From NCBI GenBank assembly GCA_035235625.1, contig CP141143.1:29150592-29214591 (forward strand): 64,000 nucleotides of DNA. Direction: 5' to 3'. Source of the DNA: Saururus chinensis (lineage: Eukaryota > Streptophyta > Magnoliopsida > Piperales > Saururaceae). The notes beneath the pieces were generated by a model. It ran no database searches, was not told the origin of the DNA, and worked only from the letters and a program-made list of their open reading frames with translations. This document shows, one piece after another, positions 1 to 11,073 of this stretch. Within the stretch, counting starts at the first letter, position 1. Every line of letters begins with the position of its first letter. A program made the translations under genes and the position numbers.

Positions 1-266
1 TTAGCGGAGCGGATGAAACTTGCTTCGAGGAGCTCATCAAGTTGTCTTCGTAATTCGGCAAGCTCAGGCAGTGCCATCCGGTATGGGGCCCGAGCTGGAG
101 GCTTGGCACCTAGTTCTAACTCAATCTGATGACCAATAGCTCTCCTTGGTGGGAGGTGTTTGGGAAGGGCTTTTGGCATCACATCCGCATATTTCGAAAG
201 GACCGTCTTAACTCCTAGGTGAGTAGGTGCATCATCCGGCGATTAATCCTCCATTCGCATGGTGAC
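1..266 (-). pseudogene. Ty3/gypsy pol fragment (linker and start of reverse transcriptase)
   Basis: Reading the minus strand from 266 to 1 gives the stretch that leads into reverse transcriptase in plant Ty3/gypsy polyproteins. It includes PPRRAIGHQIELELGAKPP, then a YRMALPELAELRRQL-like segment, then LLEASFIRSA. A stop codon interrupts it near 244. The rest of pol lies left of the window. It belongs to the same element as the protease at 2140-2645, from which it is separated by the solo LTR at 267-2130. Removing that LTR and one copy of its target duplication rejoins the two reading frames. Family recognition is firm; the lineage within gypsy is not resolved. Confidence 0.8.
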
Positions 267-2130
267 TGTTACATCCCAATTTTTTAACCTAATAAAATTT
301 ACTTATCAATATTAACATTGTTTTAGCATCCTTTTTCGTCAACCCTTTTATTTGATTTGTAGGGTTCTTAGAGATCTATGGGTTTAAGCAAAAACGCAAA
401 ATTTTCGCACACCAAGATCGTAGACTACAACCTTGTTGTGTGTGTCTTTGGCGGGACCCATATTCTGGTTGCAAGAAACATGTACTTGTGTGGTCTTATT
501 TCGTAGGGCTTGTCACTACGAGTCCAACGGTACTAAGATAGTGAAATTCCGAGTTCGGGGTAAAAAGTTTTACCCGATTTAAATTTATTTTTTGTTTTAT
601 TAAAAAAAATTGAAATAGTGACGCCAGCAGGTTGACGCACTAGCGTCAGCCGGTGCTGATGTCAGCGTCAGCAGGGGCTGACGCGGTCAGCCCCAACCGC
701 CTTTGCGGCAGGAAGACCTGCTGCTTTTGCGGCAGGTCCAGGCTTGCTGCGGTAGGCTAGGCCAGCCGCAGGAAAGCCCTATGGCTAGCCTACGCGGCTA
801 GCGCTGCTAGCCAGCAAGGCTAGCCGCAGCTAGCCCTGCGGCTAGCTACGGCTATGGGCCATTTTGTCGGTTGACTTCTCCTATAAGTAGGGAAGAAGAG
901 GAGGGGAGGGGGGGGGGGAGTGCCCAACTCGCCCCTACCCCTCTTCCCTTCTCTTTGCTTTCGTCATGCCGTTTTTATACCTTAAAACGTGTGTTTCTTA
1001 ACTTTTTCATGTCCATTCTTATCTGTTTAAAAACCGATTTTACCTAAATCGATGGTGCCCGACGTCGCGAGAAGGTACGTTCTTTGAGATAACCCCTCTA
1101 AATAGTAAAAATGCCTGAGGCTCAAAGAGACCCTGCCGCCACTCTCCAGCCAGAAATAAGGACTGCCCGACGTTAAGGGAGGTTCTGCCCGCCTCACCCG
1201 AGCCGGACAAGGAGACGGTCCTATCACTAGGGGAGGTTCTGCCCGCTTCACCCGAACCAGAAAAGGAAACCATTTCTGCATAGGGGAAGGTGCCGCCCAC
1301 CGGTTTTAAGCTGACTGCAAACGCAGGCTTAACAAGGGTAGGTGGTTTTAAATTCTATTTTCGTGTTAGGGCTATACTCCTTTCTTTTCTCTTATCGCTC
1401 CAAGTGGTATAACGGAGATTATTTTAAAGGGTTTTAAGGGTCGGACAAAAGTCCGTCCTTACGAGATCATTTTAATATTATTTATTTGAACATTATTTGG
1501 TTATTCTGTTTATTTTAAAAATTTAGAATTTGAAGGGTAGTTCTTCGGTATGTAACACCAAGGACTATCGGAGTTTATTACTCCTTGATACTGCCTAAAG
1601 AGGCTTTCCGGCGCGCATAGGAGTTGGGGTGTCATGGGAAAACCCCTCTTCTTCTGATCCGGTTGCCCCATGAGCACGGGTGTATGTCGTTTAAGTATCG
1701 GCGACATTCTGTGTACGAAAAGATTTTGTTTTAAGTTATGTGATTGTTTGATTTTGGAATTATCATACGATCTATTTTGTCTCTACATGTTTATAGTATT
1801 TAACGCTATCTACTGGGTATAATGTTTTATACTCACCCACCCCCAGATAATGCAGGTATAAATACCAGTTTAGGACTGTAGCCGATCGGTCTGGGGAACA
1901 AGAGCTGATATGCCAAATTTTGTTTAATTAAATATTTTGTATACATTGTATATTTCTGCTGACATAAACTTATGACGTGTATAGCTCTAATTTATTTTGA
2001 ATTTTTGTATGTATCCACTTTATCATCATTATGAGTTTCTTGTTTATATACGGTCGATCCGGGCCCTCTACACTTACAAATTTTACGTAATGCTGACTTT
2101 TAAGTTAATGTAAAAAGTCGGGACGTAACA
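267..2130 (+). mobile_element. Solo LTR of a Ty3/gypsy-type element, 1,864 bp
   Basis: The insertion is flanked by the 5-bp direct repeat GTGAC (262-266 and 2131-2135). It starts TGTTACATCCC and ends GGGACGTAACA, which are nearly perfect inverted complements in the TG...CA form of LTRs. No primer site, polypurine tract or coding sequence lies inside, so it is a single LTR left by recombination. A TATA-like TATAAGTAGG near 882 suggests plus orientation. It is nested in the older minus-strand gypsy element. The part from 600 to 860 is GC-rich with many GCTAGC copies. Short reading frames within it (for example 1027-1300 and 1510-1707) look like chance. Confidence 0.9.
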
Positions 2131-2139
2131 GTGACAATG

Positions 2140-2645
2140 TAAGTGGACTCACTCTTCCTCAAGCCCTTGTCAAGTTGTATGGCTGACAAGTGCTCAGTCG
2201 CGGGTTTGCCCTTCTAAACGGCTAGGACCATGCACGGGCTGGATTTGTCGAACATGCATACCGATCCTAGGTGCGGCATCGGCACAACACTTGCACCTTG
2301 TAGAAAGTCCATCCCCAAGATAACCTGAAAATAATCCAAGAGAACAACCATAAGATTAATTATTCCAGACCAGCTCCCGATTGAAATGGGAACGTCCTGT
2401 GCTAATCTAGTTATGGGGTGAGCTTCAGAGTTCACGGCCTTCATCTGGCTGGAGTCTTTGACTAACTGTAACCCAAGACACTTGATCTCATTGTTGGAGA
2501 CAAAGGTGTGAGTAGGTCCAGTGTCAACCATGGCTTGAGTTAGGACTCCATTTAAGCGAATCCCAATATACATCAAACCCTTGGCCTCTGGGGGTTTGGT
2601 TACATCTTGTCCCTTGAGTGAATTGATCAATCGTAACACCCCCAT
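2140..2645 (-). pseudogene. Retropepsin-like protease of the decayed gypsy element
   Basis: The minus-strand frame 2645-2214 encodes 143 residues typical of plant Ty3/gypsy aspartic proteases. The catalytic motif is present as MVDTGPTHTFVS (about residues 40-51) and the second-half motif as VILGMDFL (about residues 108-115). The frame stops at 2214. It follows gag in the usual order and precedes the linker and RT fragment at 1-266. The element carries other stops and a 1.86-kb insertion, so it is not functional. The identification rests on the motifs and on gene order. Confidence 0.8.
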
Positions 2646-2647
2646 CT

Positions 2648-3809
2648 TTGGTTCTACATCTTTGTCGCTAGATACCCATTCATTGGCAGCTTCAGAACTT
2701 GATATCCGGGCATATAGGGTGTTAAGCTCCTTTTTCTGTGGGCAATCTCAAACAAGGTGCAGACCATTACAAAGGAAACAGGTAAGCTTGCGAGGTTGAA
2801 ATGTTGTGTTATCTGTCCTTTGTCCCTTGTTCCTGTAAAAAGGTCTTCTCTCACCTATCTTGCCCTTGCCTTTATCTTGACCCCCAGTGAACGACCCTTG
2901 ATCTTTCTGGCCATATCAGGTATCCTTCTAGTTGGTGGTGTTCTTTCTCGAACCTCCTTCGTTAGTATAGTCGGTAAGGCGTTCTGCTTCTATAACGACA
3001 TTGGTCAAATCTCTTACACCCCGCCTGTTTAGTTCAGTTTGAACCTACGGCTTGAGTCCTTCCAAAAAGAAAAATAGCTTGTCCCTCTCGGACATGTCAC
3101 GAATGTCCAACATGAGGGCTGAAAATTGCTTAACATATTCTTGAACAGTCCCAGTTTGTTGGAGACGTCTAAGGTTTCTCCGAGCAATGAACTCAACATT
3201 TTTGGGAAGAAATTGAGTCTTCAGTTGACTCTTCAGCTCCTCCCATGTCTCAATCAGGACTAGGCCTATTGTCATCTCGTCGTACTTAGTCCTCCACCAC
3301 AGCTTGGCATCGTCGGACAAATACATAGTAGCCATAACCACTTTTGCCTCTTCAGTCTCTGGGTTGACAACCCGAAGGTATTGTTCCATATGGAACAAAA
3401 AGTTTTCGAGTTGCTTAGCATCTCTTGCCCCACTGTATGGAGTGGGTTCTGGCACTTTGGGACGCCTTTGTCCGCCCATCATACCAAGGGGTTCTTAGTA
3501 AGCAGCATTGCGCATGAGAAGCGACACTTGGGCTGCCAAGCCACGAATCTCTTCCTGCAAGAAAGCCACAATCACTTGTACATCATCACGAAGATCATTG
3601 ATCAGCTCGCGATTTACCGAGTTCAAATCACGGTTCCTTTCCTCCCATGTTTCTAGGGAGTGAACCTTGTCATCCAGCTTGTCGAAATTGGTTGCAAAGG
3701 GCGCTAGTTACTCTTCCACAGCTTCCACACGTAACAACATTTTCGACGTCTTCGTTGGCATGGGGACAGGCTCTTCCACCCCGCTTGCCTCAGCCACCGA
3801 CTTCATCAT
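2648..3809 (-). pseudogene. Ty3/gypsy gag, broken
   Basis: The region reads as one gag with several in-frame stops and at least one frame change. A likely start ATG is at 3809 (minus), just inside the primer site. The core retrotransposon gag domain is in the open stretch 3482-3045. It contains PEPTPYSGARDAKQLENFL, a DDAKLWWRTKYDE segment and QTGTVQEYVKQFSALM, typical of the Retrotrans_gag family. Near 2760-2800 a zinc knuckle of the CX2CX4HX4C type can be read (CFLCNGLHLV then DCPQ) with a stop inside it. A stop also sits just before the core at about 3494. The stops and the solo LTR in pol show the element is dead. Confidence 0.8.
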
Positions 3810-3860
3810 CCCTTCTGAAGATTGAATGAACCGAAAAGGGGTGGGATCACCTAAACTAAG

Positions 3861-3872
3861 GCTCCGATACCA
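3861..3872 (-). other. Primer binding site of the gypsy element
   Basis: On the minus strand this reads TGGTATCGGAGC, one base from the canonical initiator-methionine tRNA complement TGGTATCAGAGC. It sits two bases inside the LTR end at 3875, the expected spacing, and fixes the element as minus-strand with its 5' LTR on the right. Confidence 0.8.
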
Positions 3873-3874
3873 AC

Positions 3875-4299
3875 TGTCACAACCCTACCCGATGGAAAGG
3901 CTACCGTGCGGCACTTGAAAGGCTTTCCGCCCAACAAGTAAGCCTATCGAATGGAATAAAAGTTCTTGCTTGATAAGGCGTTGCGCTAATTACATGTGAA
4001 GGGCCTTGCAAAATAAAAGGTAGGGGGAAGGGAGTAACACATTACAAAAAAACAAATGAACACAAACAAAAAAGTGAATTGCATTCACTATTAATGTGTT
4101 TATAAAGCAATGATAATTATTCAAACATTACCCTCCCCCTATATAATATAAGAAAATTTTTAAATATAGTTAAAGTAGTAGCCAAAGTAGCTTTATAGGC
4201 ATGGTTATATAAAAGTAAAAAAAATAATATAAAAATATAAAAAAAATTAAAAAATATTTATAATATATTAACAAAGAGGTTCAGATTAGGTCCGTAACA
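3875..4299 (-). repeat. 5' LTR of the decayed gypsy element
   Basis: The inner end is fixed by the primer site. The sequence starts TGTCACAACCC on the plus strand at 3875. The outer end is placed at the TCCGTAACA finishing at 4299, giving about 425 bp with TG...CA ends. The other LTR lies left of the window, so the outer end and the target duplication cannot be verified. Its second half (4070-4260) is very AT-rich. It ends about 500 bp upstream of the amine oxidase start codon. Confidence 0.6.
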
Positions 4300-4801
4300 C
4301 GTCCCTGGTGAAGCTTCACCGAGGGATCAAAATTCGGGCGAGGCTAACACAACGTTTTATATGATGCTGATACTGCTGACTTATGTTTCTTAGGTCTTTT
4401 GGAGTTCAGAAAAATGTTCGCCCTAGACCAAATAATTGTTCAAAAGAAAATGGAGGCTACCGCGGCGGAGACGACTAAGTTCCCATTTCCCGATAGGACA
4501 ATCTGCCATTCATACCCCTTCGCTCTTCTCATTCGGACTTATATGACGAAGGCTTGGTGACCAATGGGTGGCTGTGACATCGGTACGAAAATGGTGAGAG
4601 AAACTTTGCGAACAGATCCAACGCTTCTGAAGTTTTCCCCCTCGACATATCTCAGTCATGCAGGTCATGATAACGGGTGGGTCGGAAAAACATTTTTCTA
4701 ATAGGAATGAGAACAGCAAGGCACTGGAATGGCAGGCTGGCAGCTTATCTCCACCACCACCACTAGATACTAGTGAACAGATGGTCATGTACAGTGGTCA
4801 T
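4300..4801 (+). promoter_or_regulatory. Upstream region of the amine oxidase gene
   Basis: This gap between the gypsy LTR and the chosen start codon should hold the promoter and 5' leader. I see no convincing TATA box. An ATG in frame with the gene occurs at 4658 and the frame stays open from there, so the gene could start 48 codons earlier. I prefer 4802 because a signal peptide follows directly. Confidence 0.4.
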
Positions 4802-7800
4802 ATGGCCAGCACCATCCCTTCGATTATGGGGACTCGACTCGTCTTCTTCCTGCATTTCATCATCTCCGCCGTCTCCGCCACCCACCACCACCCACTAGAT
4901 CCTCTCAACGCCTCCGAGATTGCCGACGTTAGAGCCACAGTCGAGAGTTCCGGCCTTGGCTTGAAGAACTGGACATTTCATTATGTTGGCCTAGATGAGC
5001 CAGACAAGCAGCAGGTCCTCTCATGGCTATCCAACCACTCCAGCCCACGGCCGCCTCGACAGGCCTTTGCGATCATCCGATCGGAGAGACGGACCCACGA
5101 GATCGTCATCAACCTCGACAAACATTTGCTTGTGTCCGATCAAATTTACAATGGCCCAGGCTATCCCATGTACACATTTGAAGAGGAAACAGCTTCAAGT
5201 GCTCTCCCACTGTCTTACAAGCCATTCATTGAGTCTGTAGAGAAAAGGGGCCTGGACATTGCTCTGGTGATCTGCGAGTCGCTCTCAGTTGGGTGGTTTG
5301 GAGAGGTGAGGACAGGGAAGAGGTTCTACAAGGTACTTTGCTTCTACAGGGGTGACACTCAGAATTTTTATCTAATGCCGTTGGAAGGGATCACTGCGGT
5401 GGTGGACGTCGATGAGATGAAGATAGTAGAATATTCCGATCGGGGGATGATTCCAATGCCAAAATCTGGTGGGACGGATTTTCGGGCATCGTCGCAGAAG
5501 CCACCTTTCGTCCCTAGAACTAATCCGGCAACGGTTACCCAGCCGGCAGGGCCCAGTTTTGAGATCCACGGCCACAACATCCGGTAGGTAGAAATGTCGT
5601 AACATTTTCCTAATAAGCATGTTATATACAGTATTAATTTGCAACTTAATGGGGTATTTAAAAAAATAATGGTGTGGCTTCATTGGTCTTTGGTTGGTGA
5701 GGTGGGCCAACTGGGCTTTTCATCTGAGCTATGATGCACGAGCAGGGCTCATTATATCTTTAGCATCAATCCTTGACCCTGACAAGAGGAGGCATCGGCA
5801 TGTTTTGTACAAGGGCCATGTCTCGGAGTTGTTCGTGCCATACATGGACCCAACCGAAGAGTGGTACTACAGGACGTTCTTCGACGCCGGAGAGTATGGC
5901 TTCGGCCTCTTCGCCGTGCCTCTCGAGCCCCTGACCGACTGCCCGGCAAATGCAGCGTTCATAGATGCGTACTATGCAACGCAGGATGGGAATCCGGTGA
6001 AAGTCAAGAACGTATTCTGCATATTCGAGCGGGTCGCCGGAGACATTGCATGGCGACAAACTGAGTTGGGTATTCCGGGCAAGGTGGTAAGTCATTTGTC
6101 AGCGTGAATTGGTCGATTGTTTTACTTGAATTGGAATCCTGTGCAATGTGTGAATGGGCTTTTGTGTTGTAGGTAAGAGAAGTCAGGCCTGAGGTGAGTT
6201 TGGTGGTGAGAACGGTCTCAGCTGTTGGGAACTATGACTACGTTGTTGACTGGGAGTTCAAACAAGCCGGATCCATCAAAGTCGTGGTAAGCCTAGTTCT
6301 TGGCCTGTTCACATTTTAAAAAGTAGCAAATTAAACAAGATGAGAGATATACATCGATTAATGGGCCCAAGTAATTAGATTTAAGGGTCTTTGGGTACTG
6401 AATTAATTCAGTAGCGATTCAATTCAGTAGCGATTTAATTCAGTAAATTTACCACTGATTATGAATTACGTTTGGCTATAGAATTTATTAAAATAAATTC
6501 AGATGTCACATCAAACCCAGTCTTAAAACTTTAAACACCTTTAACTCTCTCTCTCGAACTCGAATATGCACATTCTTGGTACCATTACACTTCTAAATTC
6601 AAGCTCTATCAAACAAGATCCCACAAGGGTAGGTAATTTTGAACTTTTAAAGTGGGCCCTACCTATATGACACATTTTTTGAAGTTCAAATCGATATGAA
6701 CGATAACCATTGAAAAATAATAGAATCTGTAATTTTCAAAACAGTGACCAGGAGACTGAATCGACTGAATCACCTCATGATTCAGTGATTCAAGCTGAAA
6801 CGGCCTGAATCTAGCTACAGTGTTGAATTTTTAATTCAGCACAGCTTCAGTACACAAACAGGATTCTAATAATTCAGTGCTGAATTGACACTGAATCGGC
6901 TGAATCTTCTCACGATTCAGTACCCAAATAGCCCCTTAGGTAGTGGACTTGGATAGTGGTGAAGTGAAATTAGTTATTGGCCTTATTATATGAACCTGTA
7001 AGGCTGTAACATGGGGAAACGAAAGAGCAATATTTGCTAGTCACGTTAGCATGAGCCAAGGTTTACATGCACGTCAACTTGAGCTTCGACATCTGGAGCC
7101 ATTTGATTTTGATCGGGACACATTACTCATCGCCTCACCATCAGATGTCGAGATACCCAAGCTCACACTAGTGTGATTGAGCCCAAGTTTATATTAATTT
7201 TTTCTTATGTGTTAATAAAGTAAATAGAAGTTGAAGAAAACCATGTATTGCTTCCACAAATTACCACTTAGATATTCTCTTTAAAAGAATTTTAATGCGA
7301 TATCAAGTTGAGTTGATGAAATATGTTTAATCAAAGCTTGCCCATTAATGCAAGGAACATGTCTATATATACCACAATAATCTCTTCAATACCCAATTTT
7401 ACTTATAAATTCATAAAGGGGTTTAAGGGATTATTAGGGTACTGATCGTTTATAATTAAACCTTTTGCAAGTGTACAAGGTAATTGTACTAGGATGAGTA
7501 TTTAAGGGTTGTCAAACATCAGGGATGGATGAATTATTACTAAATATAAAAAGGAATTTGCTGGTTTAAAACTAAAACAACTTAAACTTTAATTAAATAA
7601 AGGAAAAGAAATCAACTAGTTTAAAGGTAAGAGATTAATATGATAGAATTTACTTAGGAAATCGAATCCACTATAAAACCATAACAATTCCTTAACTTTT
7701 AATCTAAATCTAGTGTGAATATGAACAAGTATTCTCAGCTATAAGCTAGAATTACTTCAGAAAGAATCATTAATTAATTTCCATGGCATGAACTATCTTC

Positions 7801-10481
7801 GACAATAACACGAATCATCTACACTAAATAGTTATAGGCATGACCCGTCTAATCTTAGTATAACTCATCAAAGTCCTTAATTATCTGAACATTAAAACTA
7901 TTGTATGACTATCTCATCTAAATCACAGAAATTAGAATTGATGCAAATATCAAAACAACATCAATCTATCATCTACAAGACAACAAATCAACATAGATTT
8001 GAATAAACATAAAAAGCTCTTCCATTAAAAGGAAATCCTTATCATACAATTGTCATAATTCACAACTGAGATCTAAATTAAAAAGAAAAGAAACTGAAAC
8101 TTATCTATAGCTTTATCAACTCCTAAGTAAAAGAATAGTTTAGCCTTCCATGGTAGAAGAAAGCACTTCAATCTCCATTGAAAGCTTTGAGTTCTCTTCC
8201 ATCTTCTTCTTTTTTCTTCTCTTCAGAAAATCTACTTGTTAACCCTTAATTTCGTGTCAAATAAGTCTTTATATAGGCATTAGATCCGTAAGAAAGATTT
8301 GTATATGAAAAGGACTCAAAATTGGGTGAAATAAGGAATCTGCGCGTTATGCCGATCGATCGCCCTACATGCCCGTTTGAACGCTTGAACTGAATTTTCT
8401 TCAAAATCACGTATACCCGATCGATCGGTAAGTGACCCCGTTTGAACGCCAACGAAGAATCTGCAAAATAAGCCAATTTAATTCAAAACACTATAGAAGC
8501 TTTTTCTAACCTAATTAAATTTAATATATAATAATTTAACCTATATTAACACTTAAATGAGACTAGAAAATAGAATAATTAAGAGTAAAATAACGTATAA
8601 ATTATACTTATCAGGTACTAAGGGGATTATTAGAGTTTATGTAGACACATTCTAATAGAAAACCAAAATAAATTTAGAATTATCTTAACAGTCGCAACAT
8701 GATCTAATGGTATGAGGAGTATCTAATTAGTTAAATACTATTTTTTGCCATATTAAATTTTGAGAAATCATTTTCCTACACCCTAACAAAATCATCTACA
8801 TATTTACTTTTCTCTATCTAATCAAAACGGAATTGGACGATATTTCCTGTAGGGTTATCATTGCCCTTAAATTATGAACCAGAAATCCCATTTATATTCA
8901 CTTAAACAAGGGTTTCTCAATGTTTTAAGTTGTTTAAAGTCATTTTCAAGAAGAGAGCATATTTCACTCTAATGGAACAGTTAATAGATTATTCGGACTA
9001 CTAACGAAATTATGCTTTCTTTGTAGGTGGGCTTAACGGGCGTCCTAGAAGTCAAGGGAGTGCCCTATACTCACAAGGATGAGATAACAGAAAACGTTTA
9101 TGGGACGTTACTAACAGAGAACACTGTAGGGGTTTACCATGACCACTTTTTGACCTATTACCTCGACATCGACATTGACGGCCAACAGAATTCCTTTGTC
9201 AAGTCTGCCATGCAAACGGTAAGAGTAACGGACATTGGTTCAAGGAGAAAGAGCTACTGGACGGTCGTTAGCCAGACGGCAAAAACAGAAGCTGAAGCCA
9301 GGATCCAGCTCGGCTTCAAGCCAGCTGACCTCCTAGTAATAAACCCTAACAAGAAGACCAAAGTTGGTAACACAGTAGGCTACCGGTTGATACCCTCCGG
9401 TATACCGGCTGCTTCTCTTCTGTCCGATGACGATTACCCGCAGATCCGGGCAGCTTACACCAAGTATCATGTCATGGTGACGCCCTACAACCGGTCAGAG
9501 AGGTGGGCAGCCGGTACTTATGCTGCCCAAAGCCAAGGGGATGACAGCTTGGCCGTTTGGAGTCAAAGGTAACCTAGGCTAAATATTGCTAAAGTGAAAA
9601 TGATATCTTGCCATCCATGGAAAAATTATTTACTCACGTACCTTCAGTGGCGGATCCACGTTGAAAGGTGGGTGGTCAATTGACCACCTTGAAATTTGAT
9701 ATTTTTTTATAAATCCCTATAGATTAGCTAGTAAATAGACCTTCGACTACAACTATTGACCACCATCTTAAACTTTTGTCAAAAGTAAGCTATATATAGT
9801 TACTCATAAAAAAAAATTAATTATTTTTTGACCACCATGATTAAAATTTTGGATCATACCTTAGTGTGTGTTCTCTACCTTGTGGATCAATGGTTCTTAT
9901 ATTATATATATAAAAGTATTTTTTATACTCCCTATTGACAATAAATCTAGTGTCAACCGTGCATGAGAGCTCTTGATATTTATAATTAATAATACACATG
10001 TTAGTACGTAGTACATATTTAGTATACTAAATGTCACTTGTGCACCATAAACCCACAAATGTGCACCCATTCTGCTCCATGGTCCCAATCACCAATTAAA
10101 TTTAATGATAAAAAGAAAGGACACCAAGATCAAAATCGGTCCAAAAAACACGCACACAGGTCATGCATGGATACATACGTAGAACAATCTGTAGGCTTAC
10201 AAGTTTTCATTCAACTTACATGGAGTATTTCCTTACACAGCTTTGATTTTTAATTGTGCAGGAACAGGGAGATAGACAACAGAGATATAGTGCTATGGTA
10301 CACTTTAGGGTTCCACCACATCCCTTATCAAGAAGATTTTCCTGTAATGCCTACTCTAACTGCTGGTTTTGAGCTCCGACCTTCAAACTTCTTTGAGTAC
10401 AATCCACTTCTGAGAACCAGGCCACCAGGGCCTGTGAAGTGGCCCAATTGCAGCACTCCCAACATAGTGACACCCTCATAG
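4802..10481 (+). CDS. Copper amine oxidase (primary-amine oxidase), probably apoplastic
   Basis: It oxidises primary amines or diamines such as putrescine to aldehyde, ammonia and H2O2 (family knowledge). Exons: 4802-5583, 5702-6086, 6173-6286, 9027-9568, 10262-10481; all introns are GT/AG and the frame is continuous, giving 680 aa, within the plant range. Residues 1-26 form a signal peptide ([18 protein letters not shown] region). The N-terminal domains follow with [15 protein letters not shown]. The catalytic base is Asp322 in DAGEYGFG. Tyr410 in [10 protein letters not shown] becomes the topaquinone cofactor. Copper ligands are His465 and His467 in YHDHF, and His627 in [12 protein letters not shown]. 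The C-terminus has no peroxisomal SKL-type signal. Intron 3 is 2.7 kb and holds a MITE and a solo LTR; intron 4 holds another repeat. Everything checked is intact. The exact gene member and substrate preference are not resolved. Confidence 0.93.
6384..6935. mobile_element. PIF/Harbinger-like MITE in intron 3 of the amine oxidase
   Basis: The 552-bp element is flanked by TTA on both sides (6381-6383 and 6936-6938). Its ends are imperfect inverted repeats: left AGGGTCTTTGGGTACTGAAT, right complement GGGGCTATTTGGGTACTGAA. Multiple ATTCAGT/ACTGAAT copies fill the subterminal parts. A TTA target site suits PIF/Harbinger or Tourist elements. No transposase is encoded. A central stretch (about 6540-6700) resembles part of the LTR at 32460-32650. 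Confidence 0.75.
7443..8613 (-). mobile_element. Solo LTR of the gag-protease gypsy family in intron 3 of the amine oxidase
   Basis: This 1,171-bp sequence matches the LTRs of the element at 17720-24714 along its whole length, starting TGATCGTTTATAATTAAACC and ending ACTTATCA. It is flanked by the 5-bp duplication GGTAC (7438-7442 and 8614-8618). No internal element sequence is present. The family's TATA box, on the minus strand at about 8268-8276, faces against the host gene. It lies well clear of both splice sites of intron 3. Confidence 0.95.
9645..9865. repeat. Short degenerate repeat in intron 4 of the amine oxidase
   Basis: It starts CAGTGGCGGATCCACG, a motif often seen at the end of plant non-autonomous transposons. 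A decayed complement (TTTTGGATCATACC) lies about 200 bp later. Inside, GACCACC occurs several times in both orientations. I cannot assign a superfamily or find a target duplication. Confidence 0.4.
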
Positions 10482-10686
10482 CAACAACAATGATCAACCC
10501 TCCATATTTCTCAATCTAAGTAATTAGATAAAATGTTGAAAATAAAAGGTCAGAGCAATTTTTAATTTTCTAAAATGCCTTTTGAATTGGATGAAATAGT
10601 GGTAAAGCCGATTCGGCCTTAAAGCTAATATTTCAGCATATTGTTTCTCAATAGCTTAAGTTATTAAGAAATAGGTTAAAATTATA
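10482..10686. other. 3' flank of the amine oxidase gene
   Basis: This holds the presumed 3' untranslated region; I see no strong polyadenylation signal. The part from about 10555 resembles 30355-30560, which lies across the copia nest (GTAAAGCCGATTCGGCC here, GAGAAGCCGATCCAGCC there). Confidence 0.4.
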
Positions 10687-10872
10687 CTCCTTTGGTCCTA
10701 AATTAATAGATCCATTTGGAAAAGATCTTGTTCGATATTAATAGTTCCATTTTGTTAAATTTAAATAGTTGAGTACATTAAAAAAAAGTATTATAAACTT
10801 ATTTTTTATTTTGGATTTTATTATTAAAAAATATTTTTTTTAAATATAGTTCTTAATTTAGAACGGAGGTAG
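10687..10872. mobile_element. Stowaway-type MITE
   Basis: The 186-bp element is flanked by TA (10685-10686 and 10873-10874). It starts CTCCTTTGGTCCTAAATTAA and ends TTAATTTAGAACGGAGGTAG, which are inverted complements of the CTCCCTCCGT type known from Stowaway MITEs. It has no coding capacity. Related copies are at 10885-11073, 39893-40039 and, split, at 30868-30876 plus 35878-36009. Confidence 0.8.
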
Positions 10873-10884
10873 TATATTATTTTC

Positions 10885-11073
10885 TCTGCCCTAAATTAGT
10901 AGCTTCATTTAGCAAAAAGTTTGTTCTATATTAGTAGGTTCTTTTTATTCAATTTAAGTGATTAGGCACTTAAAAAATAGTATCTAAGCTTATTTCCCTT
11001 CTTTTAGATGTGGGTTTTACCTTTTAATAAAATTTTTTTTTTCAATATAGCTATTAATATTAGACGGAAAGAG
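10885..11073. mobile_element. Second Stowaway-type MITE, decayed
   Basis: It follows the first MITE after about a dozen bases. It shares the internal pattern (CCTAAATTAGTAGCTTCATT, then GATGTGGGTTTTACC) and ends GACGGAAAGAG before TA. The left end has lost most of its inverted repeat. Confidence 0.65.

Noticed and set aside
1027..1707. Overlapping short reading frames in the first solo LTR
   Set aside because: They lie within an LTR, overlap on opposite strands and contain a local duplication (GGGGAGGTTCTGCCCGC); no domain or start context supports them.
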